Positions 1-13,057 of a stretch of 64,000 bases of DNA are shown here, one piece after another. Source of the DNA: Echinometra lucunter (lineage: Eukaryota; Echinodermata; Echinoidea; Camarodonta; Echinometridae); the NCBI GenBank assembly GCA_029962745.1, contig CM057154.1, forward strand, positions 15,460,723 to 15,524,722. The letters run 5' to 3'. The notes under the pieces were generated by a model. The model worked only from the letters and a program-made list of their open reading frames with translations, was not told the origin of the DNA and ran no database searches. Each line of letters starts with the position of its first letter. The first letter of the stretch is position 1. Position numbers and translations under genes: made by a program.

Positions 1-713
1 CAAATATTGACAGATATGGTTGCTGACACATTGAAAAGGGTATGGACGATATCAACGCTGACATGGTTGAGGGTATATGATAGATTGTCAGTGGCTAGCA
101 CAGGTAGGGGAAAACCTGCTAAATGCTATCGAACTCATGATGACCACAATCATAGAATACTTCTCGTTGCTTAAAGCCACAAACCTTGTATAGTAAGGCT
201 AATTTATAACCTTTCATTTCATAATACTAGACCATTCGAAATTACGATAAGGTATATTCTCTATGCCAGGCAATGCATTCTTGTATGTCAGTAATATGTG
301 AAGAATACATCAGCCGGTGGACTGATAATTTGCCACAAGAAAATAGTATCATGACACTGACGAAAAAGAATGCCAGCGTAAAAAAGGCGTCATGTAGACA
401 AGTAATGTCGGTACTGACAAGATATTGTCAGGTATAAGATTTGTCATTTTAATCAATGAATTCAATATTTACATTAAAATCTTGATCACGTGAATTCCCC
501 TTTGCACAATATCTTTTCAAACAGTTCATAGCCTAACTACAACCTCCCCACAAAACTGCCCTGAAGAATCTTATCTGGGTCGTTGTAAAACATTGTAAAA
601 ACGTAAAAGTAACCATATTCCATTCAGTGTGAAAGGATTTTGTTGGCTACTATATTCTCAATTAAAATCATGTGAACAAGATGAACCTGCGACGAGAATT
701 TTGTTGAACCTAC

Positions 714-825
714 CATCTCTCAGGTTCACTGTCACAATTTCAAAAGGTATCTTGGTGTTCTTGAGGAAGATGATGAGTGAACGGCAAGGCTGCGAGAGCA
801 TATCAACGTAAACCTTGACGACCAT
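714..825 (-). CDS. Theta-class glutathione S-transferase, first exon only (gene leaves the window)
   Basis: On the minus strand an ATG at 825-823 opens 37 codons plus one base before a GTAGG donor at 713. The peptide starts MVVKVYVDMLSQPCRS and ends in LRD plus a split glycine codon, matching exon 1 of the three complete paralogues in length (112 nt) and phase. The SQPCR motif holds Ser11, the catalytic serine known for theta-class GSTs, at the expected place. Genes here run right to left, so exons 2-5 should lie left of base 1, and 1-713 would be its first intron. I see no defect in this exon. Confidence 0.85.
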
Positions 826-1765
826 GATGGATTTTGGTCAGATCTGAAGACCGAGAGAGAGTGTGTCCTTCGACAATGAAGATCAGCTAAGAAGTTACCA
901 CTCTTCAGGTCGGACGCAATATGACCACCCAAGGCAGGTCATTAACAGATTAAAGTGGTTAACTGTACTTTGCCCGAAGTGTAGTAGGTATGGTTGTCGC
1001 AATAAAGGGGAGGGCTGTTGGACACTCCCTTTCACTATTTCGCCTGTTAACTTAATTCATTTCATTTCATATTTTCTTTTCTAAATTTCATTTTGAAGTT
1101 GAAAGTCCATGAAAAATGTTGCAAAGTGGGGTTTCTTTACCTAGTATTAGCAGAAAGACATGAATCCTTGAAATAGAATGTGGACATTTTTACTTAAAGA
1201 AGGTTGGGAAATGGCCCCACATTAGAAGAACTGACCTTTCTTAATCTCGAAATCTAGATAATTCAAACCGAATTCGTTTCTGTTTGTTCCGATCGAAGGT
1301 CAAATAAAAATTATAAAAATCTACTAAATGATGATCATTCCGTGCATCTTGTCTGTATGACATTTAATATTCAACCTTCAACCCTGTTGTTTGCTTTCGC
1401 AACTAGTCATGATAGTAAAGAAGTTAAAGAGACTCAAATATTTTTGTGTTCAAATCAAATATTTACATGTGGCTTGCGGAAGGAATTGACAAGCCGTTGT
1501 AATTGCGTAAAGATACTTTTTTTTTACTAAACAAACAACGATCACATTGTTGAAATTTCTTTACTATCCTTGATAATCAAATATCTATCATTAAATGCTA
1601 AGAGTTTCTTTAACAGCTTAAGGCACCTCTCATCGTCTTGTTCTTATAGGAGTTCAGTAGAAGTTCCTAAATTTGAGCCATCTGGAGTGGCCTTTATTCC
1701 TTTCTGTCTTGATCCTTCTTCCTTACATGCCCTAGGTCATATGGTTCGTAGCCTTTTTCTTTCAT

Positions 1766-1767
<2 letters not shown>

Positions 1768-1806
<39 letters not shown>
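1768..1806. repeat. CT microsatellite
   Basis: About 19 CT units between GSTT-A and the left-edge gene. Confidence 0.9.
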
Positions 1807-1809
<3 letters not shown>

Positions 1810-2931
1810 CCAACTACCCATTCATTTTAATATTATTCCTTTTTTTCATTAGTTCATACTCTCTATGTATAATGTCCCTTCTCTGCTCTTGAATTCTCTC
1901 GCTAATTATCATTCATTAACGAAATATATTATATATAACCCTGCACATGTCTATTTTTTCATTCATTTATCTAATAACTCTAATCATAATCATGATAATT
2001 GGGATCTTTATCAAGGAATCTATAATAATAGCAATCCATCTTTTTAATACTTCCGTGCCCTAAAGTTAGCTAACGAATGATTCTCTTGATAGCGAAATAT
2101 TCCATGATTCATATGTTCATCAAAAATAGCCCCTTATATTACTCCGAAAGCAAACTTAATAACTTTCGAATATGCTATGGCATGGATAAAAAGGGATAAG
2201 GAGTCTTGTTTCAGTAAATCGTCAATAGGATCTTTAGTTCTGAGAGAAACTGTATTATCTGGAGAAAAGTTCTTCAACAATATCGACTGCACAGTCCATT
2301 TAATGAAACGTTAATATCTTTGTTGAATTTGAATAAAAATTGCTGGCCGACATTCTCGCTTTCATATACGAGAGCACTCGCTTACACAAGAATAGGTTTA
2401 TGAAATTTATTCCAAAATCTGAATTCCTTTGAGGTTTTTGTCCCCATATGCTTCTCTTTGTCACAGCACAAACAGCAACAACAGCGGTAGCAGCAGCAAC
2501 AACAATAGCAGCTAGGACAACAAAGTTTGAAGCATTTTCTAGATAATTGGACATTTTTAAAAGAGAGCTTTGGCTCTGAATTTGAGGCTGATTTTCATGT
2601 CATATTAAAAACATAAACATTTGTCCTTGATAAATTGAAAATGTGAACTGTGCTTTAGAATTTCGAATGAAAGTGTCCGACCAATCCAAGTTCATGATAA
2701 TTTTTTTGAGATAACTGGTATGGCAATGAAGTCAAAATATTGACCAAACACATCACCTTTAAGATCCCCCCAAAGTAACTAATTAGAAGCAAAATAACCT
2801 CTCCCTAAAAAAGCAGGCAACGGAATAAGTTCTTTAAAAACGCAAAAAAAAAAAATCATTATTTTTTTCTATTTAGTGAATGAACTAAGTGTGAAACAGT
2901 GCTAAGGTGAAAGTCGATAAAGGAGAGGAAA

Positions 2932-2990
2932 AGAAGAAGAAGAAGAAGAAGAAGAAGAAGAAGAAGAAGAAGAAGAAGAAGAAGAAGGAA
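2932..2990. repeat. GAA microsatellite beyond the GSTT-A stop
   Basis: About 18 GAA units, 50-110 bp past the stop codon, probably in the 3' UTR or just beyond it. Confidence 0.9.
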
Positions 2991-3040
2991 AAAAAGGAAA
3001 GAAAAAGGAAGCAGCGTGAAAGATATCATCGGAATCGATT

Positions 3041-6000
3041 CTACTCCTTCTTTAAGCCTTCCCTCCATGTGTAAAAGACGAAAAAGACTTCATCAAAAGT
3101 AGGATTGAGACGATTTCTCACACGATCAACGAAGGCTTTGAGTTTGGGTCGCCCCTCCGTCACATCACGACCGGTCGCCGTATTCTGAATCATCTGATTG
3201 GTGAAGAAATGACAAAAATTGGAAATAACCAAAATAAATATACAGCCCATTATCAGCATGATCTGTGTTGCCTTTGTTATTCTGAGGAATAAAGATGACG
3301 GGACTTTTGATATCCATGAGCCTCAGCCTCTGTGGAGAATTCGAGATTACTTTCTGATAAGAGAGAAAAGAATGATACAATCTTTTGATTATTAGTGAAA
3401 CGAGTTTATCAGTATGCAATATGGTTCTCTATGGGCCCTTATCAGTAAAATCACGGTTCTTATAGTGTCACTCTGATCATTCAAAATATGATGTGTGGGA
3501 AATCACGCAGGCTCATGTCGTTAACTAAATCATGCAATAAGTTTTTTAGTTGTAGATTATAATTTCTAAATTACCACATGGATAGTTCTGTGTGTATATG
3601 GCCCATATATTGCAGGATGTGACAGAAAAAAGACTCTTTTTTATTAGCAAGAGCGGAGAACGGTTTATCTATCATTTTGAAAATATTCAGTTAATTCCAG
3701 GAAAAACATTATTGATAACTAATCATATAACAGTGAATAACAGTAAAGATATATTTTACAGATGTTATGGACCTAAAGGCCTCTTGATCTACATTAATCT
3801 TTTTTAAAATCAAGATTTAATTAAAAAAAATCCTACAACTACGTCATGCCTTACCTATCGGGTTCATTTTCCTTACCTCCGAAACAGCCAGTATGTCAGC
3901 GATAGAGATATCATCCCCAGCCAACCAATCATTATCGCGCAAGAAAGCCTTCTCCAGCTTGTCCAGTTGTTGTTTCAAGTTCTCTGTGTCTGTCTTCAGC
4001 CTTTCCTCTGATGCATGCTTCTTTCCACCAGAGAAGTATGGAATGCCGAACTACAGGAGAAGGGCGTGAATTTTGTTCATGCTATTGTTTATTTAAATTG
4101 AATCAATCTATCTTGTACTTATTTGTATCATTTTGAAGAATGAAAATAAATTTGAATTGAATTGAATTGAATTGAAATAAAAGACCAGGGCAAAATGTAA
4201 TGTTGGTATTGGGTCTTCATGATCATGCTGATTAGACAGAGGGACGTCAACTCTATGTTGAAGAATGTAACTTAGCGCCTGAAGTGTGTAAGTGTACGTC
4301 ACTGAATCTTTAGAGACGTCTCTTAACCAGATCTTATTACGAACTCTTGCGTCACCATCCGCAAGAAGCGAGTCACTCTCGAACCGGGGTTCCTCCGTCT
4401 CAAAGAAATTAGGATCACGGTTGATAATGACTTTTTGATTGGGTTTTGGAGTAATTAAGGTAAAAGTGTTGCGTCGAGCTTTGAGATTTGGAATTCTACT
4501 GCGTATGACACTGGCCCCTAACCAATGGAATCTTAAAAAATTGCCTTGGAATTAGGGCTGTTCATGTGGTACTACATGAGAATTAGCTCACCTCTGTCAC
4601 GAACATACCATTGCATCCTCCTCTAGTTCCTGAATCATGAAAGGCCATGTATTCATCCACTCTGGCCTTCTTCTTTGGGTCCTTTGGATACCAGTGGTCG
4701 GGAACCAGATCTGGATACTGCGTTGCCAAGTACTGAACAATAGCCACACTGTCGTGCCATGAAATATATTTTCTTGGTGAGTTAACATTTATTGCAACTA
4801 TTCTCAGGTCGAAGATTGATCCTTTGGTAATTTACCTTAGCATTAGCCCCCCTATTTGCTTCCTTGTGCTGTTAATATTCCTTTGATGAAAAATTTAATC
4901 TTAATGATTATCCCTATATGTTATATTTTATGTATTTTTTTTCTCAGTCCAAATTTTCCTGACAATGAATCCGAATCAAACTCAGTTATTTCTTTACCCT
5001 TTAGTATTCCATGGAACAACAATGGTGAATTCTCTAAAGATACCGCCTAGTGTATGTTCATGAAATTAATCTCTTAACATAACATATTAAAGGGTGCATG
5101 CTAACGATTTCTCAAAAACTGGAAAGAAGGAAAACGAAAGCAGCTCACGTTTCTCCCATGCCAAAGTCACCATCTTGAATAGCTGGTGCTGTGTGAAGAG
5201 GAGTTACTTTTGCAAACTCAGGTTTCCTTTGTTCACCTGCGAGGAAGAAAAAAATATTATTAATGGAGGGTCTCGTTTTCTGTTCAAATCATGTTTGAAA
5301 CAAGGTGGAGCAATGTGGTGTATCACTGAAGGCTCTTGAGTCTTATACAAGAGGTCCTGGGTTCGATCCTCACTTGGTTCTGACGTCCTTGGATAAGATG
5401 TTATAGTCACATTTCTCCCACTCAATCCAGGTGTAAATGGGGACCTTGCCATTGCGGGGGATAACTTGCAGAGCCCTCAGGAAGAACAGCACTGAAGCTG
5501 ATGAGGCTTCCCTGGGTAAACAATTTTTAAAAATCATTCTTTATGACACTGATACACCTGCTGATAAGGATAAGGACTTTATTATTAAAAGAAACACACA
5601 TGCACACGTTGGTATCAATATGCCTATAGCACGTTAATTTATTTGATGTACGATAAATGTAGATAAAAATGTAGATAAAATGTCTTGCTCAACATCCTCA
5701 AGGGCATGATTGCCGTGCCGGGGATCGAACCCCCGATTTTTGCGTCTCAAGTCAAGCGTCTTAAACCACTTGACTACGGCACCTCTGGTCGCCCTCAACG
5801 ATAACGATACCAATGTATTTAATGAAAAGTATACTGTAACATGGGCGCATGTGAGTAAGTTGGTATATGTTACTAGTAGTATGCAGCTGTAAAGTAGGTC
5901 CTTAGATTAAAAGGGAAAGTTATTCTTTGATGAAGGGGCACCGTCTCATTTTTATTGATAATTACAATGCCTTTCATGTTTCCTCCATTCTTATAAAAGT

Positions 6001-8719
6001 GAAACCCTTCCAATGACTTCTTCATCACTCTGTACACATGATATCATGGTACCTATTTAAAAAAAACAAATAAATAAAAAATAATAGAAAAAGAAACAAA
6101 TGCTGAGGCTGTAGTCCTAAAAATAATAAAAGTAAATCGCTCCAGTAAGTTGTAAAATAACCCCCATCGATGGTGTGTTTGAGATAAGAAATTTATATTG
6201 ATTTGTCACGGCAAAGCAAAATCGAGCAATTTCCTACTCGAATAGGTGCTTCCGTCAAGTCTATGGGAAATAGACATACCAGTAGTTCAGTAGTCAGGGC
6301 TAAGAACAAACATGACTTTATACCACTAACTTGTTTACAAACCAATGAAGCACCTAAAATAGATAGTAACCAATTGTTATTATTATTTTTTATTTTCCAG
6401 GTGAGCATGATTACCCTATGGATCATGCCTACGTGAACCACATAGTTCAGAAATCGATGTTCACGGTTGATCTTTCAAACAAAACGATCAGATATTAACA
6501 AACATGACTTGCATGTTTTATTTATTTACAAACCATTGTAACTCATTATAAATAGATGTTTAGAATTATACTTCCAGGTAAGTGTAGATAACTACTATTC
6601 TTGCTTTGGAGAATAATTAGATATCGGTCACATTTAGTCGATACCGTTAACGAGATGGTACACTGTATTATTATTGTGTGTACGTGTGAGTGTCGTTGTG
6701 TCTCTTGAGAGCACAGCAGCTTTGGGGTTTAGCTTAATGAAAAATCTCGTTATCTTTGAAGTTATTTGTCAAATGTGACCGAGGCCTAAGTCATTCCTGT
6801 ATCAACCCTCGGAGAAACACAGAATTCAGAGGTCAACTGCTTAAGAACAAAAACAGGATTTCCACATCTTACATGTTTACAAAGCAATGTACCATTTGAA
6901 AAAAAAAAATGGATGTTCGCGATCGCTCTTCCAGGCAAAAAGAATAAATTTTAATAGACATGACTTGCATGCTTTATATCATTGGCGTAAATCCGGGGGG
7001 GGGGGGATGGGGATATATCCCCCACTTTTTCGAGCGGGGGGGGGGGATGGCGTGTACAAATATCCTCCCTCGATTTGAGGAAAAATGATATTGTAATTAA
7101 TCAGTTGGTGACATTTTTCATAAAAATGTCATAAACGATGGTCATATAGTGGAATTTTCATTTGAAATCCTCTTAAAAACCCCAAAAAGGGGTTCGCAAG
7201 AAATTTCGGCCAAAAAAGTCGATCACCCCCCCCCCCACTCCTCAAAACGGATTTACGCTGGTGCTTTATATGTTTAAAAATCATTGTATCTCATTAAAAA
7301 TGGATATTTAGGGATATTTTTCAGGGTATAAATGACTAAAGTGGACCAAATGATCCTGTAGGCCTATGCTGAAACCTAGGAGAATTACAGAATTCAGTAG
7401 TCAATGGGTTAGAAACTAACATGACTTGCACATCTAACTTATTGACAAACCATTGTTTGCACCACTTGCAAATCAGATGTTCGGGATTACTCTTTCAGAC
7501 AAAAAGAATAATTAATACCAGACATGACTTGCACATTTCACGTGTATTAATCCCCTGCACAATTTCAAATGTAGATAAGGATGGTTGAAAGTATGAAGGG
7601 GGAAGGCAAATATTGACGCAGCCGGAAAGATGGATAGTCAGTATCCTCAGTGAGGGGAAAGGGGAACAGTGCCTACGCATTCATCGCCAAGCACAAAATG
7701 AGTTCTAACGACTCAACTAGAGTGTGCATTTGAGCGGCTAATATTCCACTCAAAAGAAAAAAAATGCAGCGAGTGGAATGGCCTAAGAAAAGGATATAAA
7801 TTCAGTAAGGAATGAAAGAAACACGGGAAAAAATGAAGTTAGTTGACTAAAGAATCCTAACAGCTCTTAAAATAAGCAGGTGTGACTGTGTATCGAAGCG
7901 ATCGCTTTGTAGCTTGAATATCTGGTTGGCATTTAGGATGGTTTTTCTTCAGTTCGTTTCTCGTTGGATTAAAAATACTCGGCCTGAAATATAAAGAGCC
8001 ATTACCTGCTTGAAATTACCCACCCTCCTCACGACAAAAGAGGGCTGTTATGAGGGATGGAAAGGGACCCATAATAATTTTACCATAAAGCAGAATACAG
8101 TGATTTGCTCTCAACTAAGAAATCCAATCATTAATCATATTCAAAGAAATCTATATAGAATTATGTTCTAACCTGTGGTGAGTTTTTTTATTTTTTATAA
8201 ATACTTTATTAAAAATGTGAGCTTCAATTATCAATTCTAGAAAAAACTTATTGCGAGCATCAAATATGTACTCTAAATTGACACGAAGCGACCAGATGAG
8301 TAGACGATTTTTTTTTTTTTTTTTTTTTTTTTGGGGGGGGGGACGTTATTTCACAGGCACTAACTGTACACATTTTTTTTTTTTTTTACATGTTTTAGGT
8401 GATAGACACATTTAAAAAAACCCCTGCATTATTTTTTTTGTTCTGTTTTGTTTGTTTTTGCCTGTATTTGTTTTTAACCGCTGCATAATTATGTGAACAA
8501 ATTACCTGAAAGGTTTGTTTAGTCTATTAAAACAAAAAGAAAAAGGTCAGCTACGTGAAATCATTAAATGAACCGTTAACAAAGATGAAATTATTTTTCT
8601 AGCCTACCTTTCAGCAGATCCATTGTTTTTATCTCGAAAGGTATTTTGGTATTTTTGAGAAAGATGACAAGTGCCCGGCAAGGCTGGGAGCGAAGATCGA
8701 CGTATACTTTGACAACCAT
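3041..8719 (-). CDS. GSTT-A: glutathione S-transferase theta-like, five exons, 227 aa
   Basis: Exons in transcript order are 8719-8608, 5236-5149, 4748-4592, 4050-3877 and 3193-3041, all with GT-AG borders and continuous phases (1, 2, 0, 0). The protein is 227 residues, the usual length for a theta GST. The N-terminal thioredoxin-like domain (about 1-80) has catalytic Ser11 in RSQPCR and the cis-proline and glutathione segment AIQDGDFGMGET, with Glu66-Thr67 where human theta enzymes have Glu-Ser. The all-helical C-terminal domain includes DHWYPKD, RVDEYMAFH and DDISIADILAVSE, the last being the N-capping box of GSTs. It probably conjugates glutathione to electrophiles in the cytosol. Oddity: the usual Val before the cis-Pro is Ala (TAPA). 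The ATG has a good context (ATCATGG) and matches the start of its paralogues. The stop lies just before a long GAA tract. Confidence 0.92.
4085..4170 (+). mobile_element. LINE 3' end with GAATT tail
   Basis: AATAAATTTGAATTGAATTG after an AT-rich UTR-like stretch resembles the tail of the element at 53812-54426. 5'-truncated remnant in GSTT-A intron 3. Confidence 0.5.
5306..5520 (+). mobile_element. Possible second tRNA-derived SINE
   Basis: A B-box match GGTTCGATCC (5360-5369) lies about 45 nt after an A-box-like TGGTGTATCACTGAAGG, as in tRNA-derived SINEs. It is followed by CTCAATCCAGGTGTAAATGG and GATGAGGCTTCCC. Only one copy is in the window, so its limits are uncertain. Confidence 0.45.
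5603..5783 (-). mobile_element. tRNA-Ser-derived SINE, copy 1
   Basis: Read on the minus strand, a tRNA-like head (GGTGCCGTAGTCAAGTGGTT ... GGGGTTCGATCCCCGG) is followed by a tail with ATGCCCTTGAGGA, a GATGTACGATAA-like portion and TATAGGCATATTGATACCAA. It shares its layout with copies at 34003 and 59511. It lies in GSTT-A intron 1. Confidence 0.75.
6230..7700. repeat. Degenerate repeats of an ACATGACTTGCA motif in GSTT-A intron 1
   Basis: ACATGACTTGCA or close variants recur at about 6309, 6503, 6959, 7421 and 7522, each followed by TTTACAAACCATTG-like sequence. A homologous stretch is in GSTT-B intron 1 (20220-20410), including CATGACTTGCATATTC and GATAGATAGTCAGT. The hAT-like MITE at 6980 interrupts one unit. 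Confidence 0.65.
6980..7263 (+). mobile_element. hAT-like MITE (284 bp) in GSTT-A intron 1
   Basis: Ends are CATTGGCGTAAATCCG and CGGATTTACGCTGGTG (imperfect inverted repeats). The perfect 8-bp target duplication is CTTTATAT (6972-6979 and 7264-7271). G runs sit just inside the left end and a C run just inside the right. No ORF of note. Confidence 0.85.
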
Positions 8720-8786
8720 GATGGCTTTCAATAGTCGGAAGAAAGACCTGGAGGATGTATGTCCGCCAGCAATGATAATCAACCAA

Positions 8787-8796
8787 GGAGTGACTG
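8787..8796 (-). promoter_or_regulatory. Conserved 5'-flank decamer of GSTT-A
   Basis: CAGTCACTCC on the gene strand, 68 bp before the ATG. The same decamer is at 67 bp (GSTT-B, 21307-21316), 69 bp (relic, 21985-21994) and 51 bp (GSTT-C, 29945-29954). It could be core promoter, 5' UTR or common ancestry only. Confidence 0.35.
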
Positions 8797-9200
8797 CCCT
8801 TCTATTCAGACGAAATACATCATATCCTAAAGTACAGATAACATAATTTGCGACATTGCAAAGAACATTAGTCTCACGTAGGGATGTTTCCCTTTTCAAA
8901 GGAGAGGCTGAAGAAAGCAAGTCTATGGTCACTTGAAACTTGACTTGTTTTGTGTCGAAAGTGAACGATTTCAAAAGAAAGTACTTATTTTAGTGAGTTG
9001 TGAATACGATATTGATTTTGGAAAGTTTGGAAAGTAAAGGAGAAATTAATGAAATGATTGCCCAGACACTAGATATTTGACATTAAAATGACAAGGCAAG
9101 TTTTCTGGATATTTGTTCTGATCGAAGGTCAAGTTTAGATATTAAACATGTTAAAATGAAAGAAAGAGCGCTGGACTGGAGAATGGGGTTAGCAAAATGA

Positions 9201-9214
9201 TTGACTTTGAACCC
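9201..9214 (-). promoter_or_regulatory. Candidate nuclear-receptor (DR1/HNF4-like) site upstream of GSTT-A
   Basis: On the gene strand GGGTTCAAAGTCAA, about 490 bp upstream of the ATG, resembles two half-sites spaced by one base. The same 14-mer lies upstream of the relic exon (22391) and of GSTT-C (31758). Binding is inferred only. Confidence 0.35.
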
Positions 9215-10707
9215 TGAATCGTGATGCCTTTCCTTGAGTGTTGATATCACTACATAGAGAATGACAATATTAAAATATTTTTGAGAAAGCTTGCTTATGC
9301 ATTTTGTGACAATGAAATATTGAAACCTCTGTAAATTACTCTTTCCGTAATAATGACATGTAGTAATCCTTCTCTGTTACTACTACTACCAATGTTACTC
9401 TGTTTATTGAAAGTATATATCAATTTTGATCTACGAAACGTTTGTAATTTTCTTCCAAAATCTGAATTGTGTTATAGGCGAGAACTCCAATGTAAATAAA
9501 AGGGATTATAAATGATAAAAAGCATGAGAATCTTGTTTGATAAGAGTCGTCCCATTAGAGCGTTGTCCCCTCTTACCATGCTTACAGCTTGCGAAGACGA
9601 TTGAAGACTGATTTAACTATACACATACCTGTCCATACGTAGATTTTCCTAGCAGCAATTAAATCGTTCTGATTTTTTTTATTATAGATACAAAGGGCAA
9701 GGCTTCTGTAAAATTTGAGTCATCAATTCAAAACAGTAAATTTCATCAATTTCCCTATATCTGTAAAAGGCATGAAAGGTAGGTTCAGACACAAGCACCA
9801 CGATCATCTAGTTTAATTGTTTTCTTCTGGCTACCCCTCCTTTGTCTTTTTCATCGCCTTTCATGTCAGACATCATCAGAGTCCTTGGTCCACCGGCGTA
9901 AATCCGTTTCAAGGAGCGGGGGGGGGGGGGGGGGATCGCCTAAATATTTTGCCAAAATTTCTTGCTTAAACTCGAGTATACACACCCCTCATCCGCCCTC
10001 ACACACCCTCACACACACTTAGAAAAGTCATTAGGTTGGTCAAAATAAGAACAGATCAACTGTTGATTAAAAAATTTGTAAAACTTGTGGCGATTTTCTT
10101 TAAAGCAACAGTTGGTCGGATGATAGGTTCACCAACACAATGATTTTAAACCAATTTTTTTTGAGAGTGTACTGATTTTTCATTTTGCGAAAGAGTAAAG
10201 CGAGCGACCCCAAAATAACCACTTCTTGCTGTAAGAAGTCGTATTTTGTCATCCAAATACACTCTACATGCTCTAGTCTATAAGATGTTTAAATAGTATA
10301 TTTGGTCATTTCGCTAACAAATATATACTTCGCTGGTACAATTGTTTACTTTTCAAAAACACACGGTTTCTTAATATAACGAGAGAGCGAAGCGAGCAAG
10401 GAAAACACACTTTCTCGATGATAAAATATCATTTCTTCATCAAAATACCACCACAGGCCTATAATATTAAAAAAAAAATATTTGGTTACCTTTCTTGGAT
10501 TCTCCCTCCCGAATAATCCTTTATTCAAATATTATATGAGTGAGCTGAGCGCAGGGAAAAAATATACAAAATACACTAAATGATTTAAAAATGTACACCT
10601 CCCTGCAGAATTCGAGGATACTCTGACACCATCCTGCAAAAAAATTATGATATTCGGGCATCTGCTGCTGGAATAAGAGTGATTGCTGATCGAAAACATC
10701 TTATTTC

Positions 10708-11023
10708 TACACTGTAAAAAATTACCGTAAAAACTAAGGTGGAAATTATTGCAGCAAGTTGCTACCCAATTACCGTAATTTTTACGGTTGGACTGTATTG
10801 TAAATTAAGGCTAACCACTGTATATTACGTAGTAATTAGCGTTATTTTAACGGTAAAATAAAACAAAATGGGCCAACCGTTAAAATAACGCTAATTATTA
10901 CCTAATATACAGTGGTTAGCCGTAATTTACAACACAATCCAACCGTAAAAATTACGGTGGAAAGTCGTGCAGCAAGTTGCCACCCAATTACCGTAAGTTT
11001 TACGGGTAATTTTTTACAGTGTA
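10708..11023. mobile_element. Palindromic MITE with TA flanks (Tc1/mariner-like), 316 bp
   Basis: The arms begin CACTGTAAAAAATTACCG and end CGGGTAATTTTTTACAGTG, flanked by TA on both sides. The two halves are near-complete inverted copies, meeting around 10865, with repeated AATTACCGTAA motifs. It sits inside the outer hAT-like element, so it inserted after it. Confidence 0.8.
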
Positions 11024-11844
11024 GACTTTATGAGCCAGCAAAAATGATTTTGTTTTTAAATACAGGGAACAGGTTCTAGTGTATTGTTACTTCCTTCTCG
11101 TGATTTTAGTAACGTACAATACTTATCGGCATCTTCCGTTCTCATAGAGGGTATGATAAGAATAAGTGCATGGTCACAGGTCGTTATCTGCTAAAAAAAT
11201 CATACTTTTTAGGTCAACTTACAGCTCGAATCCTTGCAGTCATAGGCCTAACTAACATCTTTACAAGTAGGAGAATAGCATAAACATTGGATAGACAAGA
11301 TGCAAACCTTTCTTCTTTTTTAAAAGAATCGTATAGGTTAATATAACCGGCAGGGGCGTAGACAGCGGGAGGGGGGGGGGGGGGGGGGGGGGGGGGGAGG
11401 GGGGGGGATGAGGGGTATGCATCTCCCTACCTCACAATCATCCCCCAGGTTTTATGGAAGGATTTTTGCTTCCAATTAAACTGAATTAACATGTTTAGAA
11501 ATGATAGGAACAGCAATAATGATAATAATAATAATGATAATAATAATAAGTAATGTATTATTATTATCATTATGCCTATGATAATAATAATAGTTATTAT
11601 CATCATCGTTAATGTGACTGAAATGACGATTACTATCATAACTTTGTCGATCATTATTCTGATTTATGTGGTTATTTATATTACTTTGGGGTAATTTCGG
11701 CGCTGTCACAGTTTTTCTGAAGTGGTGTGACAACAAAATTAAAAAAAGACAAATAGCGTGATGCAAATATGCAATGATGTGTGTCAGTCCATATTCTATA
11801 TTCGTTTGTCACGGCGCGTATATCTTCTATTTATGTCTGTGCAT

Positions 11845-13057
11845 CATTGGCGTAAATCCCGGGGGGATGGGGGGGGGGGGATATATCCCCCCTTTTTTGA
11901 GAGGGGGATGGCGTTTACAAATATCCCCCACTTTTTAAGGAAGAAATGATATTTGAATTAATCGCTAATAAAACTTTTAATAATCTGTCACAAAGAACCA
12001 TCATATGTTAGAATTTCTATTTGAAAATGCGGTTTAAAACCAGAAGAGTTGTTATTTTTGGCTCGCTCGCTTCCCTCCCTCATCATGTTATAGACCAATT
12101 TCACCTCCGGTTTATGTATTTGGCCCTCTATCGGCGACGCCATTGCTGCGGTGGGCAAGCGCGCTGACCGCGATTGGCTCTGTGTACAAAATGAATTTAA
12201 GATATGAGATATGCCCTAATATTGTTTCATTTACTTTATTCTAGATCAATAAAATAAAGCATGGGTACATGGGTAGATGAGGTAAGACAATGGCCATATC
12301 CGACAGATGAAGGTATGATGTATTTTTGTACTTTCGATAGTTTTTCAACTTAGTTTTGTCAGTATAAGTTCGATTGCAGCATAGAAGCCGTAGTAAACGG
12401 GAGCCCTCAATCTTACCCTGTTTACAAAGTCATGTTTTCACTCATTAAATTTTACGCCAAATTACATAATGATAATGTTTCTTGACTTCAAAGTCCTTTC
12501 TGTTGATATTTTTACCCACTGGCGACGTATTCCTTAATCGCATTGCTTACGGAAACCTGTAAACAGGCTTCATGAGTCAAAAGCGAGTGAATTTCGCACT
12601 CAGTTTAGCTTCCAATTTTTAAACTTTCTCTCATTCTTGTGGCATTCGAGCACCGCACAGCTGCGACCTGAACTTCCCTGACAATTTCTCTTTGCAAATA
12701 TTAAAAGAAATCTGCATATATTGGTCAAAATAGACAAAAAATCGAACGAATGTACATAACGCGCTATTGACTTGTGTACTATAAAAATTGGAACGCCCAC
12801 CGCAGTATGTCGAACTGCGTCGAACAGTCTGCTGCCCTCTTGCGTTGTGAAAATGGTCTTATATTGAAACTGCGATTGAAAACCAGAAAAGTGGTAATTT
12901 TTGGCTAGCTCGCTCGCAAGATAAAAATTAAAATTGTGTGTAAGGGGGTCTGTGCAGGTGGGTGAGGGCGTGTGTTTATACTTAAGTGTGAGTTCGACAG
13001 AAAAAAAAATCGGCAAAAAAGTCGTCACCCCCTTCCTCAAAGTAGATTTACGCCGTG
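11845..13057 (+). mobile_element. Inner hAT-like element of the nest
   Basis: Left end CATTGGCGTAAATCCC, right end GTAGATTTACGCCGTG, perfect 8-bp duplication CTGTGCAT (11837-11844 and 13058-13065). It is related to the 284-bp element at 6980, but 1213 bp long because of an extra segment at about 12071-12861. Confidence 0.82.
12071..12861. repeat. Insert inside the innermost element, flanked by direct repeats
   Basis: About 790 bp lie between two diverged copies of a roughly 50-bp block (12018-12070 and 12862-12917, both containing AAAACCAGAA and GCTCGCTCGC). The insert ends are loosely inverted: TATAGACCAATTTCAC near 12089 and GTGAAAATGGTCTTATA near 12847. It could be a fourth insertion or an internal duplication; I cannot name the family. 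The long minus-strand ORF here has no recognisable protein. Confidence 0.45.

Larger units (their letters stand above)
826..3040. other. Intergenic, GSTT-A to left-edge GSTT gene
   Basis: Apart from the two microsatellites and a GATCGAAGGTCAA block at 1291-1303 (also upstream of GSTT-A at about 9119), I see no gene or named repeat. Confidence 0.5.

Noticed and set aside
3592..3807. 71-codon plus-strand ORF
   Set aside because: Lies inside GSTT-A intron 4 on the opposite strand, AT-rich, no recognised motif.
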